Shown piece by piece: positions 17,803-28,269 of a stretch of 64,000 bases of DNA. How positions within the stretch are numbered: position 1 is the stretch's first letter; every line of letters begins with the position of its first letter. The notes below the pieces were generated by a model. The model ran no database searches. It worked only from the letters and a program-made list of their open reading frames with translations, and had not been told where the DNA came from. Origin of the DNA: Kineothrix alysoides (GTDB lineage Bacteria > Bacillota > Clostridia > Lachnospirales > Lachnospiraceae); assembly GCF_000732725.1 (NCBI RefSeq), contig NZ_JPNB01000001.1, forward strand, positions 434,001 through 498,000, read 5' to 3'. A program made the position numbers and the translations under genes.

Positions 17803-18431
17803 TGTATTATATTTCGCGAGTGGAAATTGATACAGGAAACCGAAGAAAGATTTCGGAACTTACCCATTTAGGCGCATATCACAATTGGGTTGAGAAAAGC
17901 TTTCCCGAAGAATTTGCTACAGGGGAAAGAAGCCGTAAATTGTGGCGAGTCGATCAACTGAAGGGACGAAGCTATCTGTTGATTGTCAGCCAAGGTGAGC
18001 CGAATATGACACAATTGGAAGCATATGGAGTTCCTGGCACCGGACAATGTAAAACCTATGATGCATTTTTACAGGGCCTGACACATGGTCAGAAAATGTC
18101 ATTTCGATTAACGGCCAATCCTGCAAGAGCGGCTAAGCAAGAGGCTCAAAGAGGAAAGGTTTGTCCACACACTACAGTTGAGAAGCAATTGGAATATCTG
18201 GAAGAACGAGCAGAGAGACTGGGATTTTCTTTGGTGGATTATGACTATCAGATTGTACAAAGAGACTTCCCGATATTGAGGAAAAAAGGCGGAAAAAGTA
18301 TTAAATTAGCCAGGGCAATTTATGAAGGAAGTCTGATTATTGAAAATGATGAGATTTTTAGAAAAACCTTAACTGAGGGTGTGGGAAAAGAGAAAGCATA
18401 TGGTTTTGGAATGATGACCGTAGTACCGTGA
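17799..18431 (+). CDS. cas6e: crRNA endonuclease Cas6e
   Basis: 210 aa two-RRM RNase that cuts each repeat at the 3' base of its hairpin and stays bound. His23 and His28 in the LTHLGAYHNWVEKSFP segment match the region carrying the catalytic His of E. coli CasE. The C-terminus has the Gly-rich loop GVGKEKAYGFGMM typical of the family. In this locus it should leave the 8-nt handle GTGATCC plus one variable base. GGAGG precedes the start. Confidence 0.95.
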   Translation: MMYYISRVEIDTGNRRKISELTHLGAYHNWVEKSFPEEFATGERSRKLWRVDQLKGRSYLLIVSQGEPNMTQLEAYGVPGTGQCKTYDAFLQGLTHGQKMSFRLTANPARAAKQEAQRGKVCPHTTVEKQLEYLEERAERLGFSLVDYDYQIVQRDFPILRKKGGKSIKLARAIYEGSLIIENDEIFRKTLTEGVGKEKAYGFGMMTVVP

Positions 18432-18440
18432 GGAAGATAG

Positions 18441-19376
<936 letters not shown>

Positions 19377-19391
19377 AAGGGGGCTGTGGAT

Positions 19392-20273
19392 ATGCCTATG
19401 ACGGTTGTTACATTGACAAATGTACCCAGTTCGTTAAGAGGAGATTTGACGAAATGGATGCAAGAAATATCTACAGGTGTTTATGTAGGAAATATAAATA
19501 CACGAATCAGAGAAGAGTTATGGAAACGAATCATTGATAACATCAAACAGGGACAGGCAACAATGTCTTATGCTAAACGTAATGAAATAGGTTATGACTT
19601 CGTGGTTCATAATACAAAGAGAGAAGTGATTTATTACGATGGAATACCTCTGGTTTTTCTGCCAAAAGAATTAAGCGCTACGCCACTGCAGCAGTTGGGA
19701 TTCAGCAATGCCGCTAAATATGAAAAAATAAAAAAGGCCAGACAACGCAGAAACGCTATAAGCGAAAATGAGAGTGAGAATTATGTGGTTGTCGATGTAG
19801 AAACAACAGGTATTAATTCAGAGAAAGATCAGATTATTGAGATAGCTGCAATAAAAATGGAAGGCAATGAGATGATTGTTTTTCAGGAATTGGTTAAAAT
19901 TGAAAAAGGACTTCAAAGAGAAATATCTGAGCTAACGGGAATTACGGATGAAATGCTTGCTAATGACGGGAAGGATATAGATGTCGTGCTTGATGAATTC
20001 TTGGATTTTGTGGGAAAGTCAATTCTAGTAGGATATAATGTAAAATTTGATATCAGTTTTCTTAATGCTGGGTTAAAAAAGAATGGTAATGCAGTATTGA
20101 CAAATAAAACGATATGTCTTTTACAAGAGGCGAAAAGGAAACAGAAACTGCTACGAGATTATAAGCTAAGTACTGTTTTAAAGAAATACAATATAAGTAC
20201 AGAAGGTTTGCATCGAGCATATGTAGATGTCAAGGCAGAATATGAATTAGCGGTAAAACTAAATATTTTTTGA
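19392..20273 (+). CDS. cas2: Cas2e fused to a DnaQ-like 3'-5' exonuclease
   Basis: 293 aa. Residues 1-95 are Cas2e (MTVVTLTNVPSSLRGDLTKW). After a basic linker (about 105-128), residues 130-293 form a DEDDh exonuclease with Asp135, Glu137, Asp220, His274 and Asp279 all present. In such fusions, known from several type I-E systems, the DnaQ part trims the 3' ends of prespacers, including the PAM end. ATG 19392 follows AAAGGGGG; an in-frame GTG at 19386 is also possible. The array begins 44 bp after the stop. Confidence 0.96.
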   Translation: MPMTVVTLTNVPSSLRGDLTKWMQEISTGVYVGNINTRIREELWKRIIDNIKQGQATMSYAKRNEIGYDFVVHNTKREVIYYDGIPLVFLPKELSATPLQQLGFSNAAKYEKIKKARQRRNAISENESENYVVVDVETTGINSEKDQIIEIAAIKMEGNEMIVFQELVKIEKGLQREISELTGITDEMLANDGKDIDVVLDEFLDFVGKSILVGYNVKFDISFLNAGLKKNGNAVLTNKTICLLQEAKRKQKLLRDYKLSTVLKKYNISTEGLHRAYVDVKAEYELAVKLNIF

Positions 20274-20317
20274 TACTGTAAGATAGGTGAATGGCGAGAA
20301 ATCAAGGATTTTTAAGT
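20274..20317 (+). promoter_or_regulatory. Short CRISPR leader
   Basis: Only 44 bp separate the cas2 stop from the first repeat. No strong sigma-A promoter is seen inside it, so the array is probably read from the cas operon or from a promoter within cas2. Leader recognition signals for Cas1-Cas2 must lie here or extend into cas2 coding sequence. Confidence 0.6.
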
Positions 20318-23313
20318 GTGTTCCCCGCGTAGGCGGGAGTGATCCCTGTCGCAATACTCTTCTTAAGTGTTTCCTGCGGTGTTCCCCGCGTAGGCGGGAG
20401 TGATCCTACACCCTATTACTTGCATGGATGTACCAAAATGTGTTCCCCGCGTAGGCGGGAGTGATCCCATCCATGAGCAGAGAAAAACTTTTAAGGGAAA
20501 GTGTTCCCCGCGTAGGCGGGAGTGATCCCAGTTGGATACTAACTCTAAAATGGTTATAGAGGTGTTCCCCGCGTAGGCGGGAGTGATCCCATGATCGCAT
20601 TCGGTGTTTACTCGGACGTAGCGTGTTCCCCGCGTAGGCGGGAGTGATCCTGAAACAAATTTACCTGAAGAAGATGTATTGAAGTGTTCCCCGCGTAGGC
20701 GGGAGTGATCCCCAAGGCTTTACATGCTCGTTGTACCATTTATAGTGTTCCCCGCGTAGGCGGGAGTGATCCTACTGGCATTGCGGCTGATTGCATATTC
20801 CCTGAGTGTTCCCCGCGTAGGCGGGAGTGATCCTAATGCAGAACGGTTCATTAAGAGACTGGAAGGGTGTTCCCCGCGTAGGCGGGAGTGATCCTTTCCC
20901 ATCATAGTTATTCAACGTGAAAACCATGTGTTCCCCGCGTAGGCGGGAGTGATCCCTGGAAACTGGCGCGAGTCTTGGCGCTCTCGGCGTGTTCCCCGCG
21001 TAGGCGGGAGTGATCCTGGAGAGTATCAACAATAACGCTACGCCGGAAGGTGTTCCCCGCGTAGGCGGGAGTGATCCTGCTAAAGCTTCAACTTTTGATG
21101 TAAGCTGTGCGTGTTCCCCGCGTAGGCGGGAGTGATCCTTGTTCCATCTGTCAAAACGTTCAGTCCGTGTGGTGTTCCCCGCGTAGGCGGGAGTGATCCT
21201 GAATGCAAGAATGAGCGATTTGGATGCCCTAGGTGTTCCCCGCGTAGGCGGGAGTGATCCTGCAGGAAACGCTTAAGAGGAGTATAGCAACGGGTGTTCC
21301 CCGCGTAGGCGGGAGTGATCCTGTCGGATATGCACTGCTGAAAGTACCATCCGCGTGTTCCCCGCGTAGGCGGGAGTGATCCTCCATGCTTGCTGGTAGT
21401 AATCAGCAATCTTGTGTGTTCCCCGCGTAGGCGGGAGTGATCCCGAAGCATTCCGCAAGCTCCCCACTGGAACAGCGTGTTCCCCGCGTAGGCGGGAGTG
21501 ATCCTCGAAAAAGGAACAATGAAAGTAACAAAAGATGGTGTTCCCCGCGTAGGCGGGAGTGATCCTTGCATTTACAATCGTTGTTACCGTGGTCTTGAGT
21601 GTTCCCCGCGTAGGCGGGAGTGATCCTTTTAAAGGTGATCCGTGATGGATCTGAGAACGGTGTTCCCCGCGTAGGCGGGAGTGATCCTTGACGGTAGAGC
21701 AGTCAGAGAAGCAGCCATGAGTGTTCCCCGCGTAGGCGGGAGTGATCCTGTCCCGGCTCGACATCTTGCCCGATACAATACGTGTTCCCCGCGTAGGCGG
21801 GAGTGATCCTATCATGTACTTCTGTTTCACAATAATTATCTTGTGTTCCCCGCGTAGGCGGGAGTGATCCTCCGGACAACAATCGCATTCGCCTAATCCA
21901 GCAGTGTTCCCCGCGTAGGCGGGAGTGATCCTAAGTTGCCCCACCACCATTTCCAGCTTTATATGTGTTCCCCGCGTAGGCGGGAGTGATCCTTCATTTT
22001 TATAACAGTTCAAGTCCATTTTAATGTGTTCCCCGCGTAGGCGGGAGTGATCCCGGGTTTATGTGGCTTCGATCAGATATAGGCATGTGTTCCCCGCGTA
22101 GGCGGGAGTGATCCACAGGTATTGCAGACAGCCCCCAAACCAGCAAAGTGTTCCCCGCGTAGGCGGGAGTGATCCTAAAATCCGCCACAAGATTTCCATC
22201 TATGGTCCGTGTTCCCCGCGTAGGCGGGAGTGATCCCGCGCTCTTGCAGATATTCTCTGAGATAATGCAGTGTTCCCCGCGTAGGCGGGAGTGATCCTAC
22301 CAGCCTTTTTATTTTTGTAGACATCCACAAGTGTTCCCCGCGTAGGCGGGAGTGATCCTCTCCGTTCTTTGCTTCCATGAAATCCATAGATGTGTTCCCC
22401 GCGTAGGCGGGAGTGATCCTAGTGGAAAAAGCTAAATGTAAATATTGTCAATGTGTTCCCCGCGTAGGCGGGAGTGATCCTATCACAAGAACTAATCAAA
22501 GGAGCAAGTATACGTGTTCCCCGCGTAGGCGGGAGTGATCCTCACCGGTGCCGCGCAGTTTCATATCCTCTTCAGTGTTCCCCGCGTAGGCGGGAGTGAT
22601 CCTATAATGCAACAATCAGAAAATATACACATACAGTGTTCCCCGCGTAGGCGGGAGTGATCCTCTTAGGAGCAACATCATTCTTCCACCAGTCTGGTGT
22701 TCCCCGCGTAGGCGGGAGTGATCCTACCGAATGGGTATCTCAAACGGCACAATGTACGTGTTCCCCGCGTAGGCGGGAGTGATCCTGTGAAAGTTGTGTA
22801 TGCCATAGTGACCGCCTTGTGTTCCCCGCGTAGGCGGGAGTGATCCTGCTGATAGTAGCAGTTGCAGGCTTAGTAGTCGGTGTTCCCCGCGTAGGCGGGA
22901 GTGATCCTTGTGGCCTATTTGTGTCACGGAGAGGAAAAGCGTGTTCCCCGCGTAGGCGGGAGTGATCCTAGATTATACGCAAATATATGCACAGTTCCAT
23001 AGTGTTCCCCGCGTAGGCGGGAGTGATCCTCCAAGCAATCCAGAGGATATTCGCATGCATGGGTGTTCCCCGCGTAGGCGGGAGTGATCCTCCCCGTGGC
23101 GGCTTCCATTTCTTTCATCGTCTGTGTTCCCCGCGTAGGCGGGAGTGATCCTGGTGATTTTCTCACGCAACAACTTACCAATCAGTGCTCCCCGCGTAGG
23201 CGGGGATGATCCTATCCTCCGCGACCAGACGCCCAAGCACCGGGGGTAATCCTTAGGGGATAAGGTGGGGCCATATATCGGTACCGTGTTCCCCGCATGA
23301 GCGGGGGGTAACC
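20318..23313 (+). CRISPR. Type I-E CRISPR array, 47 regular and 3 degenerate repeats
   Basis: Repeats start at 20318 and recur every 61 bp without slippage to 23124 (47 copies, apparently identical by eye). The repeat is 28 bp: GTGTTCCCCGCGTAGGCGGG followed by AGTGATCC. The following base (position 29, repeat- or PAM-derived) is T 37 times, C 9 times and A once, then 32-bp spacers. The hairpin is CCCGC-GTAG-GCGGG. Three decayed repeats close the array at 23185, 23225 and 23286; the spacer after 23185 is shortened to 12 bp. The orientation, leader beside cas2, is supported by decay at the far end and by the handle position. No spacer was seen to match this window. Confidence 0.98.
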
Positions 23314-23973
23314 TTAAGAAAAATGATATCTCTAATATCATTACACCAGAAAAGGCAAATGATATTGGCGGACCAATAGACGGGTAAATCCCCATAAAAG
23401 TTTACTATTTATTGCCACTTCTGATGGTATAGGTAAAAGCAGATGTTACTGGGGAAATGATTAATCCAATTACATCATTTCATTCGTTAATGCCTTAATT
23501 TAGATATCATGACGACAATGCTGTACAATATATTAATAATACTATTGTTGAATTGGAATTAGATAGCAAGTTAACTGCATTTAAAGAAAAATAAAATATA
23601 ATAATATATCCTTATCACAGTATTTAATTATATATTATAATGTGATAACAGTATTATTTTGCAATATACATCAATACACTAGTTCATTGTAATATAGATA
23701 TTGTGAATAAAGTGGAGGCTGAAGAAGAGAAAATAGATAAGGTAGTAAGCTCTATATTTAGATGTTTCTGGTGATTTCAAAGCGGTTTTTAATAAGGCAC
23801 GGGCAGTTATTTATATGGCTGTCTTGCTGTATTATCACAAAAAATTGTATTTCGAGAAAAATGGGATTAGATGGAGTTATAAATTGTAAACATGATTTCT
23901 TTGTACTTCAATCGCAAGGTGCCAGACATTTCAATATGATAATATTAATCTAATCCTGAAGGGAGGTAGATTG

Positions 23974-24330
23974 ATGAATGGGACTGGCAGAATGAACAAT
24001 GCTGTAAACTATATGAATTAAACTTGGCGAATAAAATTCATATGAGAAATTAGCACAGATTGCATGTTGTTCGCAATACTATTTCTAAAGAATGTTTTCA
24101 TTCATTACAGGTGTATCGTTATCTGAGTATATCAGACGTAGATGGTTGACAGCAGCAGCTTTTGAGCTGCAAACAAGTCTTTGCCAGTACATATATGTTG
24201 CTTTAGGGGAAACTGTGAATGCGAGAATTTCTTTTAGCTTGAAGTCTCCTTGGAGGCTATGGATGATTATTCATATCTACCATTATGAAGGAATGGAATT
24301 ATCTGAATTTGCTATGTCCTGACACTTGCC
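23974..24330 (+). pseudogene. AraC-family regulator pseudogene
   Basis: A GGGAGG site and ATG at 23974 lead into a frame-shifted AraC N-terminal HTH domain. Readable pieces are GRMNNAVNY, AQIACCSQYYF, a stop replacing the expected Gln at about 24086, then RMFSFITGVSLSEYIRRRWL and TAAAFELQTS. The sequence then degrades. At least one frameshift, one nonsense change and a truncation are present. The remaining gap from 23314 to 23973 holds only AT-rich sequence with no supported gene. Confidence 0.75.
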
Positions 24331-25089
24331 ATCAAAGAACCAAGAGGTCTTTATGGTATCATTTTTGTCTCCTCAACACATGTTGAGACAGTAGTATTGC
24401 TGTCAAGGGTGGCGAAATAGAGCGGATTGAAAAGGCTTGAAATAAAGGGTTCCATGGATTGGGATTTCTGCAGATTAATAAGAGCGGAAGTTTCGGTATT
24501 GGCTCTCTTATTTTTATTGCTTGAGTGAACATATCCATGACACAATAAATAGATAGAGTTGAGGAGACAGAAAGCTTATATATTTTACTTGGAAGTTTGA
24601 ATACAAATTTTGCGGATTTTTATTAGACATGTATTTTGTCATTTCGTGACACGGGCTATTCTGTAAGCATGTGCATTGGAAAGAAGTGTGAGGTCACACA
24701 ATATAGGTAACATTCTCCCCAATTTCTTGGTAAAGAGTTTCTCCTACAACTCAAGATTTCAAAGCAGGCTGATTGATGTAGTTATAACTCTTGCGGGCTT
24801 TAACAGCGTAAACGAAGCGTTCTTGCATTCTCGCTTCTCGCAATACCTCACGTCAATGACCAGAATATGATGGCTAAGCGACTTGTTTCTATGTATCTGG
24901 AAGTAACAGAGTGCATAAAGGAATTGTCTTCAGAAATAATGAAATTTAAAACGTAAACATTCATTATTGAGAGGAAAATCAGGAAAAATTGCACACAAAT
25001 TTTCCAAAAGATAAAGACTTCTGCTAAGCTTGAACAGACAGTATGGAAACTTGAAAAATATATTGATGCTTGAAAGTAGAAAAATAGTA
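24331..25089. other. Decayed sequence, no intact gene
   Basis: Scattered protein-like scraps occur, for example THVETVVLLSRVAK (24374-24415, like the tail of an RNA/DNA methyltransferase) and LAGFNSVNEAFLHSRFSQYL (about 24790-24850, like an AraC recognition helix). All are in broken frames. I support no gene here. Confidence 0.5.
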
Positions 25090-25640
25090 ATGGAGTTAAA
25101 AAAATCTATGTATGTTATTTGGGACATTTGGAATCTGTACCAAGTACCGGATATGACATAAAAAATACAGTGACAAGGTACTCTCTGGATTTTGTGATGA
25201 AAATTTCGGACATATCTATCCAACATTTAAAATGATGCTGCAGGATGGGATGATTAAAATTGTTTTCAGGGAAAATAATGAAAAGAAAGTCCGATATGTA
25301 ATAACATAAAAGGAAAAGCAGGAACTTGACATATGACTTTTAGAAGAGACTATGCTACAGCCAATACGTCTGAGTTTATACTAAAATTATTGTTTTCAGG
25401 CGCCAGCAGTAGAAAATGTAATCCGAATACTAGAGAATTATAAGGAACATCATTAAAAGAATAGACGAAGTATTTTGTAACGTAAAAGGATTTGGAACAA
25501 GGTATCCAGAAGATATCTAAGGAGTAAGCATGCTTTATCAAAGCGATGCTAAAAAACGGCATAATATACAGTGAGACTGTTATCCATTGGTGTAACGAAA
25601 TAATAGAAGAAATGCAGCAATCCCAAGCTCATAAACACAA
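25090..25640 (+). pseudogene. PadR-family regulator pseudogene
   Basis: Opens MELKKSMYVI; after a one-base slip it continues LGHLESVPSTGYDIKNTV, then (another frame) FCDENFGHIYPTFKMMLQDG and ENNEKKVRYVIT, two in-frame stops, LLEETMLQPI, and a tail KAMLKNGIIYSETVIHWCNE. The order matches the PadR winged helix and C-terminal dimerisation helix. Several frameshifts and stops make it non-functional. Confidence 0.8.
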
Positions 25641-25744
25641 AAAAGAATATGGAGAATTGTATCTGGTAACAGTAGTAGCGTTATGCAACATATCAGTTAT
25701 TTCATACGTCTAATCATAAACAAATTAAAGAAAGGAGATTTTAT

Positions 25745-26032
25745 ATGAATTTTGCTTTCATATTGATTTTAATATCCATAATAGCGATTATAATAACTTT
25801 CATATTAAATCTATTATTTAAGAAAACAAGATATGTGAAATATATACCGGGAATTGTATTATTTCCTTTTATAATATACAATTTTATTACCATGTATAGT
25901 GTAACGAGCGAGGGCTTTGAGTCATTAGGCAGATTTGTAATGGGAATCTTATTGCTGGCTGCATGCGCAAGTTCTCTTATTGCGTCAATCACTTTTGATA
26001 TTATTCATAGGACTATCGGTCGAAAGAAGTAA
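25745..26032 (+). CDS. Small integral membrane protein
   Basis: 95 aa with three predicted membrane helices (about residues 3-24, 35-53 and 60-87) and a basic C-terminus (RTIGRKK). No recognised domain. A very good AAAGGAG lies 8 nt upstream, so it is probably expressed. It lies at the edge of the pseudogene region and precedes the SagB-like gene by 70 bp. Confidence 0.75.
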   Translation: MNFAFILILISIIAIIITFILNLLFKKTRYVKYIPGIVLFPFIIYNFITMYSVTSEGFESLGRFVMGILLLAACASSLIASITFDIIHRTIGRKK

Positions 26033-26101
26033 AGTGATACATTTCTTCCGATTAATAATATGAGGAATTTTGCTTATTTTATAAATAAGGGGAGAATAGA
26101 A

Positions 26102-26869
26102 ATGGGAAAATATGAAGTAGAGAGAAACTTTTTAAAATCTAATTTTTATAAATTGAAGAGTATTAAGACGGATAAAATGAAGGGATTGCCGCAGCCGGAA
26201 GGAATAAAGCGGTATAATCCCGATTCAAAAATAATCAGTTTACCTACCGTCAGTGCTGATATTCTAAAAAAACAGGACATTTTCCAATGTATTGAGGATA
26301 GGAGAAGTATTCGGCAATATAGTGAGGAAGCCATAAGTCTTGCAGAGTTATCATACCTTTTATGGGTAACACAGGGTATAACCGGAACAAATAAAGCGGG
26401 TTTGACTTTTCGGACAGTTCCCTGCAGCGGAGCAACACATACTTTCGAAACCTATCTATTCATAATGAATGTGGTTGGTTTAGAGAAAGGAATTTATAGA
26501 TATTTACCAATGGAGCATGCGTTATTGTTCCTGTTTCCGCTGGAGGATATAGATAAGAAACTGGATGAAATTTCATTAGAACAGCCTTTTATTCCTCATT
26601 TTACAAAAAAATCTGCGATAACCTTTGCATGGAGTACGACACCTTACAGATCGGAATGGAAATTTGATGTGTCAGCGCATAAGAAAATATTAATCGACGT
26701 TGGACATATTTGCGAGAACCTTTATTTGGCCGGTGAATCTCTGGATATGGGCGTTTGTGCTATTGGCATATATGATCAGGATGCGGTTGATAATCTCTTG
26801 CAATTAGATGGGGATGAAGAGTTTATCATATACTTAGCAGCCGTTGGTAAAAAGAAAAGTAAACGGTGA
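26102..26869 (+). CDS. SagB/ThcOx-type nitroreductase-fold oxidoreductase
   Basis: About 255 aa, FMN-dependent oxidoreductase fold. Recognisable are the FMN-phosphate-binding segment RRSIRQYSEEAISLAELSYL, the GLTFRTVPCSGATHTFETYL region and the C-terminal LAAVGKK. SagB enzymes oxidise azolines in peptide natural products, but stand-alone copies are common and no SagC/D cyclase or precursor peptide is next to it. ATG 26102 follows GGGGAGA; an upstream in-frame ATG at 26060 lacks a site. Confidence 0.85.
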   Translation: MGKYEVERNFLKSNFYKLKSIKTDKMKGLPQPEGIKRYNPDSKIISLPTVSADILKKQDIFQCIEDRRSIRQYSEEAISLAELSYLLWVTQGITGTNKAGLTFRTVPCSGATHTFETYLFIMNVVGLEKGIYRYLPMEHALLFLFPLEDIDKKLDEISLEQPFIPHFTKKSAITFAWSTTPYRSEWKFDVSAHKKILIDVGHICENLYLAGESLDMGVCAIGIYDQDAVDNLLQLDGDEEFIIYLAAVGKKKSKR

Positions 26870-26968
26870 TGCTGACTTGGTGTTAATGTCAAAAAGCAAA
26901 GTTCCGAACTATGGCAAACCCACAATATCGTAACAATAAATGTTATAAAAATATAATGGAAGTGAAAT

Positions 26969-27547
26969 ATGATGATATTCGAAAAAATCAAACAAGAAAT
27001 TATGGCTGACCCAATGAACGAATCCTATACCAAAATGGGAATTCCACCATTATTTAAAGCTTCTGTAGATGCTCGCATTGTCATAGTCGGACAAGCACCG
27101 GGACGTAAAGCAGAAGCAACTCAATTGTTCTGGAATGATTTAAGCGGTGACCGATTAAGAGAGTGGATGGGAGTATCCCGCGAGATATTTTATAATACGA
27201 ATAGCATCGCTCATTTGCCTATGGATTTCTATTATCCGGGCAAAGCGAAAACCGGTGATGCCCCGCCTAGAAAAGGCTTTGCAGAAAAATGGCATCCATG
27301 GTTACTAGATGAGATGCCAAATGTTGAAATCGTAATTCTAATCGGCAGCTATGCACAGAAATATTATTTAAATAAAAGACGTGAGAAAAGTTTAACGGAA
27401 ACCGTGAGAAATTTTCAAAAATATTTACCGGAATATTTTCCATTGGTTCATCCTTCTCCTTTAAATCTTGGCTGGCTGAAACAAAATCCATGGTTTGAAA
27501 ATGATGTTTTACCTGTTCTAAAAGAAATAGTGGATAAGAACTTATAA
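26969..27547 (+). CDS. Uracil-DNA glycosylase-family protein
   Basis: 192 aa, UDG superfamily (COG1573-like small members). The motif near residue 40 is IVGQAPGRKA, like the GEAPG motif A; the closing motif LVHPSPLNLGWLKQNPWF is like the HPS motif that intercalates DNA. It probably removes uracil or another damaged base, or is a non-catalytic relative; the exact activity is inferred. GGAAGTG lies upstream of the start. Confidence 0.85.
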   Translation: MMIFEKIKQEIMADPMNESYTKMGIPPLFKASVDARIVIVGQAPGRKAEATQLFWNDLSGDRLREWMGVSREIFYNTNSIAHLPMDFYYPGKAKTGDAPPRKGFAEKWHPWLLDEMPNVEIVILIGSYAQKYYLNKRREKSLTETVRNFQKYLPEYFPLVHPSPLNLGWLKQNPWFENDVLPVLKEIVDKNL

Positions 27548-27642
27548 GGAATCATTAATTAATTTGATGGCGAGTACCAATGACATCAATTCCATCAACT
27601 CGAGCCATGTGGAGAGTTTAATTCTAATGACCAATATTGATT

Positions 27643-27690
27643 TAAGGAGCAAGCAGGAATTTGACATATAATTATTTGGCATGAACTAAA
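27643..27690 (+). pseudogene. Small PadR-like fragment
   Basis: The bases AAGCAGGAATTTGACATATA closely resemble 25317-25336 in the PadR pseudogene (AAGCAGGAACTTGACATATG), and both read KQE-F/L-DI followed by a stop. It is a short duplicate or a second decayed PadR copy. The rest of 27548-27782 shows nothing else. Confidence 0.35.
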
Positions 27691-27782
27691 GATAGACTTA
27701 ATTTAAACCGCTGACATATTCCAATTTATCAGTGAAATAATGAGCATAAAGATGATTTGTGGCTTTAGGGGGAGTGAAGATT

Positions 27783-28166
27783 ATGCAGTATAAGAGAAAC
27801 CAGGTATCTAAATTGACAGGTATTCATATTGAAACCTTACGATATTATGAAAGCTTAGGTTTAATTCCATCACCCAAAAGAGACAGTAATGGTTATAAGC
27901 TATATACTGATGAAACAATAAAAATCCTTATTATGATCAAACAAGCCAAATCCTGCGGATTAACGCTTGAAGAAACCAAGCAGGCGCTGTCCCTCTTATC
28001 GGATATCGATAATATAGATTATAATATAATAGTTGAAATTATAAATCAAAAACCCAATGAACTGGATAAGAAAATAGAAGAGATAAACCGGTGCAAAAGC
28101 ATATTAAACAAAATAAAAAATAATATTGACAATCACGTTGAATGTCCCTTGAAAAAATCTTTTTAA
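27783..28166 (+). CDS. MerR-family transcriptional regulator
   Basis: 127 aa. N-terminal winged HTH (KRNQVSKLTGIHIETLRYYE, then GLIPSPKRDSNGYKLYT), a dimerisation helix (about 80-110) and a short tail with Cys residues (RCKSIL and HVECPLKKS) that could sense metal, thiol or redox state. ATG 27783 follows AGGGGGAG. A textbook MerR operator-promoter lies just downstream of its stop, in front of the nitroreductase gene, so it most likely controls that gene. Confidence 0.92.
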   Translation: MQYKRNQVSKLTGIHIETLRYYESLGLIPSPKRDSNGYKLYTDETIKILIMIKQAKSCGLTLEETKQALSLLSDIDNIDYNIIVEIINQKPNELDKKIEEINRCKSILNKIKNNIDNHVECPLKKSF

Positions 28167-28173
28167 AACTCAC

Positions 28174-28205
28174 TTGACAGTGTAGTATACTACAGGATTT
28201 ATACT
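28174..28205 (+). promoter_or_regulatory. MerR-type promoter with central palindrome
   Basis: TTGACA (28174-28179) and TATACT (28200-28205) are separated by an over-long 20-bp spacer. The spacer contains the perfect 14-bp palindrome TGTAGTATACTACA (28181-28194). Over-long spacers with a dyad between -35 and -10 are the hallmark of MerR-activated promoters, where the regulator untwists the DNA. Confidence 0.88.
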
Positions 28206-28269
28206 GAATCTAAGGATACCATTAATCAATAATTCTTTCAAAAAGAAATAAACAATCCGGGAGGTCAGT

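Noticed and set aside
20406-23395. Minus-strand proteins with ITPAYAGNT, DHSRLRGEH and GSLPPTRGT repeats
   Set aside because: They are translations of the CRISPR repeats in the three frames, a well-known annotation artefact.
23762-23953. 63-codon frame after the array
   Set aside because: No ribosome binding site and no protein-like pattern; lies in decayed sequence.
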